Source: Bacteroidales bacterium UBA4459
GTDB lineage: Bacteria > Bacteroidota > Bacteroidia > Bacteroidales > F082
Direction: 5' to 3'
Assembly: GCA_002389465.1 (NCBI GenBank)
Contig: DGOT01000042.1
Location: 1-10,487 of the forward strand
DNA length: 10,487 nt
Shown: in pieces, positions 7,338-10,487 of the stretch
Layout of the letters: each line of letters begins with the position of its first letter
Position numbering within the stretch: position 1 is the stretch's first letter
Program-made: the position numbers and the translations under genes
The notes under the pieces: model-generated
What the model saw: the letters and a program-made list of their open reading frames with translations, nothing else
Databases searched by the model: none
What the model was told of the DNA's origin: nothing

Positions 7338-7368
7338 TTTACAGCAGAGCACCCCTTCCATATCTTTG
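7338..7368 (+). promoter_or_regulatory. Putative promoter of the PspC/LiaF-like operon
   Basis: TATCTTTG at 7361-7368, followed by C, is an exact -7 box. TTTA at 7338-7341 is one base from the TTTG -33 consensus, with a spacing of 19 bases, the usual distance in this phylum. This is the best two-part promoter in the window. It lies 38 bases before the ATG at 7407. Confidence 0.6.
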
Positions 7369-7406
7369 CTTCATAATTGTTTTTTTAAAACATAAATCTT
7401 TAAAAC

Positions 7407-7916
7407 ATGGAAAAATCAAAAAGACTGCACCGATCGAATACCGATAAAGTTATCGGGGGTGTTTCAGGAGGCTTAGCAAATTATCTTGGGGTTGACCCAG
7501 TGTTGATCAGGGTTGCTTTTGTGTTACTCACTTTATTTGGAGGCGGAGGTGTCCTCATTTATATCGTTATGTGGATAGCTATTCCGGCAGAAACAATCGA
7601 TTATCAAGCTGCCTTCAGTAATAATCCAGACCCGGTTGCAGATGCCGACACAGAAATAATTCCTGCAAAAAACAACCAGTCAAATACGGCACTTTTTGCA
7701 GGAGTTCTGTTAATTATTGCCGGCCTATTGTTTCTGGCCGACCGTTTAATGCCTTTTTATAACCTGATAGATTTCTGGCCCGTTATTTTAATAGTTGCCG
7801 GAGTTCTGGTTATTAAACCTGACCTTTTTAAAACAGTTCCTGTTAAAGATGATGATACATCATCAGACAATGCAGGATCGACAAACATTGTAGAACCTAA
7901 AAACATAGAATCATGA
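7407..7916 (+). CDS. PspC-domain membrane protein with a second LiaF-type transmembrane module
   Basis: This is a probable inner-membrane protein of the envelope-stress PspC family; no enzymatic role is expected. The PspC domain fills residues 1-60: a basic start (EKSKRLHRS), the signature GGVSGGLANYLGVDPVLIR (17-35) and a long hydrophobic segment (36-59) ending in MWIAIPAE. A polar linker (62-92) follows, then two transmembrane segments (about 95-112 and 122-138) joined by a short loop with FWPVIL, typical of the LiaF/DUF5668 membrane module. The tail (145-169) is acidic and polar. The next gene overlaps it by four bases (ATGA), which indicates translational coupling. No PspA, PspB, PspF or two-component regulator lies in the window. 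Domain assignment is sure. A stress-sensing or regulatory job is inferred from the family, and some PspC-domain proteins in this phylum may have other roles. Confidence 0.88.
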   Translation: MEKSKRLHRSNTDKVIGGVSGGLANYLGVDPVLIRVAFVLLTLFGGGGVLIYIVMWIAIPAETIDYQAAFSNNPDPVADADTEIIPAKNNQSNTALFAGVLLIIAGLLFLADRLMPFYNLIDFWPVILIVAGVLVIKPDLFKTVPVKDDDTSSDNAGSTNIVEPKNIES

Positions 7917-8854
7917 AATTCAGAAACATTTTTTGGGGAATCATCCTCATACTGATAGGCGTACTGTTTATTTTACAAAATCTTAACATTATCGATTTCA
8001 GATGGGTAAGCCTGTGGCGTCTGTGGCCGATATTCCTGATTCTTTGGGGCGTTTCTATACTTCCGGCAAATAAATGGATTAAAACATCACTCGTGGTTAT
8101 TGTACTGGCAGGATCCGTGTACTTTATGCTGAACAGTACGGTTGAATGGAGAAACCACTACCCGAATATTCATATAGGAAGAGATTATGATGACTACGAC
8201 GATGACGAAGTTTATGACGATGAGGGACAGGCTGATCAGCATTTCAACATACCTTACGAAGATAGCGTGGCAACTGCGTCTCTGAGTTTTGATGCTGCTG
8301 CAGGTTCTTTTTACATCAATGACACGTCGGACGACCTGCTTGCCTTTTCTAAGAAAGGCCGCCAGGGAACATATACTTATTATGTGAAGCGCTCTGATAA
8401 TAATGCCAACATATCTATTGAACGGGAGGGCCAGGAGTTGTTCCTTAACAATAAAGATGGACACCACGAAGTAGACATCTCTTTAAATAAAGCTCCTGAA
8501 TGGAATATGAATTTTGATATAGGAGCCGCTAAAGTCATGTTTGATTTTTCGCACTTTAAGGTGAGGAAGTTGGACCTCGATGGTGGTGCAGCCTCCATTA
8601 AAATAAAATTGGGCGACAACCTGCCAACGTCACACGTAAACATTGATGCCGGTGCTTCCGAGATTGTTTTAAAAGTACCGCAGAGTTCGGGGTGCGACCT
8701 TAATTTAACGGCTGTTTTTTCAGGAAAAACCATTTCAGGCTTTGAAAAAGTGGACAACGGACATTACAGAACCAGCAATTTTGAAGAAGCAGACAATAAA
8801 ATTTACATAACAGTTGACGCGGCCGTTTCCAGTTATAAAATCACCAGGTATTAA
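7913..8854 (+). CDS. LiaF-like membrane protein with C-terminal beta-repeat (cell-wall-active antibiotic response type) domain
   Basis: The protein (313 residues) has an N-terminal membrane part and a C-terminal soluble part. Residues 1-50 are a LiaF-type module with two hydrophobic segments (IFWGIILILIGVLFIL, then LWRLWPIFLILWGVSIL), and a third segment lies at 58-74. A very acidic stretch at 91-104 (D-Y-D-D-Y-D-D-D-E-V-Y-D-D-E) separates the membrane from the domain at about 115-313. That domain is built of short beta repeats of the kind found in LiaF C-termini and 'toast-rack' folds: LSFDAAAGSFYI, NFDIGAAKVMFDF, LDLDGGAASIKIKLG and VNIDAGASEIVLKVP. In Firmicutes, LiaF restrains a histidine kinase that responds to cell-wall antibiotics. 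No such kinase is here, so a sensing role is inference. It is the second gene of a coupled pair (4-base overlap) and is followed by a strong terminator. Confidence 0.82.
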   Translation: MKFRNIFWGIILILIGVLFILQNLNIIDFRWVSLWRLWPIFLILWGVSILPANKWIKTSLVVIVLAGSVYFMLNSTVEWRNHYPNIHIGRDYDDYDDDEVYDDEGQADQHFNIPYEDSVATASLSFDAAAGSFYINDTSDDLLAFSKKGRQGTYTYYVKRSDNNANISIEREGQELFLNNKDGHHEVDISLNKAPEWNMNFDIGAAKVMFDFSHFKVRKLDLDGGAASIKIKLGDNLPTSHVNIDAGASEIVLKVPQSSGCDLNLTAVFSGKTISGFEKVDNGHYRTSNFEEADNKIYITVDAAVSSYKITRY

Positions 8855-8886
8855 CCTGTCTCTATATACGCTCTTATTCTCAAATT

Positions 8887-8914
8887 AAGCCACGCCAGTT
8901 CGTGGCTTTTTTTT
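8887..8914 (+). terminator. Intrinsic terminator of the PspC/LiaF-like operon
   Basis: A perfect 8-bp stem AAGCCACG / CGTGGCTT with loop CCAGTT runs into eight T, 32 bases after the stop codon at 8854. On the minus strand the hairpin starts a few bases after the stop of the convergent T9SS gene, but is followed only by the mixed run TTAATTT. It may therefore also stop that transcript, less efficiently. Confidence 0.9.
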
Positions 8915-8915
8915 G

Positions 8916-10487
8916 CTAAAAGCGGATTATTTTAGTGGAAAACGATTCTTTACCGGTAATCAACCTGATAAAATAAAGACCCGTGGGTGTTGCGCATCTG
9001 TTCAGGTCGGAGCCGTCCCAGTTTATTTCGAACACGCTGTTTTTTGCTGAATTATTATCCATCTCTTTCATAAAAACAAGCTTGCCAAACTGATTAAATA
9101 TTTGCAAGGTAGCTGGCGCTGCTGCCTGCAATTGAACCTGAATAGTAATATCTTTCTCAAACGGATTGGGATATACCTTTATCTTTCTCCTGCTGCCATG
9201 CACATCAACCGACTCTTCAATTCCCACAGTGTTCTCATAAAGCCCGAAGAAATCAATAATGAAGTTTAAATAAGCAACACTTGTATAGGAAGTGTCTGTT
9301 TCGGCAAGTGCTCCGTACTCAATAATTGACGCAATCGTTTTATAATCATCGGTTTTATTAGCCACCACACAGGACGAATCGTTTTCTCTGAATAGCAACA
9401 CGTTAAAGGTACTATCGCGGGGCGTAAAATAAAAATCATTGTAAGGCCTGCTGCTGACATATGCAAACTTCTTTTGCCCGATCGTATCGTTTGGCGGGCT
9501 ATAGACCGTGTCAATTAAAAACATGACAAAATCTTCCGAAATATCCACATTAAACTTGCTATGAACCGGCGTTTGCTCCTGTTTCCATGTTACACGGCCT
9601 TCCATGTATAAGTTGCCACCTTCATCTAAATAGTCTGACAAAAGCTGCCCTTCCGAGTAAGTTAACTCATGGTGTGCAAATATCGAACCTAAAAGAACGA
9701 ATACCGACTTATACTGTGACAAATGATCCGGCATCCACGAGACACTAACATAACTCGTGTTTGTGGCTTCCAGGTCATCCCGGAATTTCCATGAAGACAG
9801 GTGGTTTGGGTCCAGATCAACCAATAAAACAGGAGTCCTCCCTATTTGCAAATCGATTGTGTCACTACTAATAATAGATCCTTCGTGGTAAAACCTGAGC
9901 CAGCAGGGTATTTTAGTTCCCGGGGTTACCCAGGGGCTTACCTTCAGTTTGTAATCAATAATCACATCGTTATTAGGTGACAAGTGATCGATAACCTGAC
10001 TGTCAGAACCAACTATTTCTAATGAATCGCTTTCAAAAGCAATGCTTACTTCCACGTTGTCAGCCACTGCATGCCCCGAATTCGATATCCGGAAATCTAC
10101 CTGATTTGTTAACCCCGGCTCAATCCAGTTGTGGCCATTGCTCTCCACTTCGGTGGTAATAAAATTCGGAGCATTTGTCATCAGCCATGAATCCAACTTC
10201 CAGCTTTTGTTACCTCCGGTTATCAAATTTATCATTTTGACTGTGTGCTGGTCAGGTGTATTCATTGCTATTTTTATAACGAGCGAGCTATCCACTATTT
10301 TTGTTTCTCCGGGCGCCAGAGAGCCTATTTCTTCATCTGTTTGAATAATTGTAATGTGTTCATCCTCCACCGTATAGTTCAGAAGAACATTTTCAATGCT
10401 GTTGGCAGAAATATTTTTAATTATGGCTTTTATACCTGCAGTCTCACCAAAATCAATGATGTTGTCATTTCCTGAGCTAATCTCATA
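8916..10487 (-). CDS. Large secreted surface protein with T9SS C-terminal sorting domain, N-terminus outside window
   Basis: The frame is open from the stop at 8916 through the right edge, so 523 C-terminal residues are visible and the true start is outside. A GTG at 10370 lies mid-domain and is not the start. The first part shows two beta-sandwich (CARDB/NEW3-like) repeats, marked by DFGETAGIKAIIKN at the very edge and by IEPGLTNQVDFRISNSG further on. Next comes an alpha/beta region starting at PVLLVDLD, with SVFVLLGSIFAHHELT and DYLDEGGNLYMEG, a pattern common in large surface proteins and peptidase-associated proteins of this phylum. The last 87 residues are a type A T9SS sorting domain: KVYPNPFEKDITI, FNQFGKLVF, and TPTGLYFIRL before the end IIRF. 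The protein is expected to be exported across the outer membrane and anchored or released there. A catalytic domain such as a gingipain- or subtilisin-type peptidase could lie upstream, but none is visible. Confidence 0.88.
   Translation of the reverse strand, partial: YEISSGNDNIIDFGETAGIKAIIKNISANSIENVLLNYTVEDEHITIIQTDEEIGSLAPGETKIVDSSLVIKIAMNTPDQHTVKMINLITGGNKSWKLDSWLMTNAPNFITTEVESNGHNWIEPGLTNQVDFRISNSGHAVADNVEVSIAFESDSLEIVGSDSQVIDHLSPNNDVIIDYKLKVSPWVTPGTKIPCWLRFYHEGSIISSDTIDLQIGRTPVLLVDLDPNHLSSWKFRDDLEATNTSYVSVSWMPDHLSQYKSVFVLLGSIFAHHELTYSEGQLLSDYLDEGGNLYMEGRVTWKQEQTPVHSKFNVDISEDFVMFLIDTVYSPPNDTIGQKKFAYVSSRPYNDFYFTPRDSTFNVLLFRENDSSCVVANKTDDYKTIASIIEYGALAETDTSYTSVAYLNFIIDFFGLYENTVGIEESVDVHGSRRKIKVYPNPFEKDITIQVQLQAAAPATLQIFNQFGKLVFMKEMDNNSAKNSVFEINWDGSDLNRCATPTGLYFIRLITGKESFSTKIIRF

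Noticed and set aside
8087..8757. Two minus-strand ORFs of about 125 codons under the LiaF-like gene
   Set aside because: The forward protein has clear membrane segments and beta repeats; the reverse translations look random.
8887..8914. Short inverted repeat as a possible attachment site or mobile element end
   Set aside because: The perfect stem followed by eight T is a normal intrinsic terminator, and there is no integrase, transposase or direct repeat nearby.
10245..10370. A start codon (GTG at 10370) for the T9SS protein inside the window
   Set aside because: The same frame stays open to 10487 and encodes more of the same beta-sandwich repeat (DFGETAGIKAIIKN), so the GTG is internal and the gene is cut by the edge.

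Overview
The window looks like chromosomal DNA from a Bacteroidota (Bacteroidetes) bacterium, probably a Bacteroidales/Marinilabiliales-type anaerobe or facultative anaerobe. Three things point there. The large partial gene at the right edge ends in a type IX secretion (T9SS/Por) sorting domain, which is restricted to this phylum. Four or five intergenic sites match the phylum's sigma -7 box (TAnnTTTG). Gene starts have A-rich leaders and no Shine-Dalgarno sequence. Every base belongs to a gene or to a gap shorter than 300 bp. I see no tRNA, rRNA, CRISPR array, insertion sequence or phage gene.

Layout from left to right. (1) 1-1045, minus: C-terminally cut M23 peptidase lipoprotein of the MepM type. 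(2) 3391-1139, minus: two-gene iorA-iorB unit for an indolepyruvate/aryl-pyruvate:ferredoxin oxidoreductase, whose alpha subunit lacks the usual C-terminal ferredoxin domain. (3) 3528-4115, plus: AcpH-like acyl-carrier-protein phosphodiesterase, divergent from iorA. It converges, with only 3 bp between stop codons, on (4) 4529-4119, minus: a YjbQ/UPF0047 protein. (5) 7132-4590, minus: icd-gltA, two Krebs-cycle enzymes that both closely resemble the eukaryotic forms, closed by an intrinsic terminator. (6) 7407-8854, plus: an overlapping pair of membrane proteins, PspC-like and LiaF-like, with its own promoter and terminator. (7) 10487-8916, minus: the C-terminal 523 residues of a large T9SS-exported surface protein.

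How the genes work together: Icd and GltA supply the oxidative branch from acetyl-CoA plus oxaloacetate to 2-oxoglutarate, but the aconitase needed between them is not in this window. IorAB oxidises aryl pyruvates from aromatic amino acids and passes electrons to ferredoxin. The M23 lipoprotein, the PspC/LiaF-like pair and the T9SS protein all act at the cell envelope. I see no sign that the neighbouring units form one system.

I did not find a convincing new multi-gene system. The points most worth a second look are the clean absence of the ferredoxin domain in IorA, the eukaryote-like icd-gltA pair without aconitase, the same transmembrane module carried on both sides of the PspC/LiaF-like gene boundary, and the 3-bp convergent junction without a terminator.
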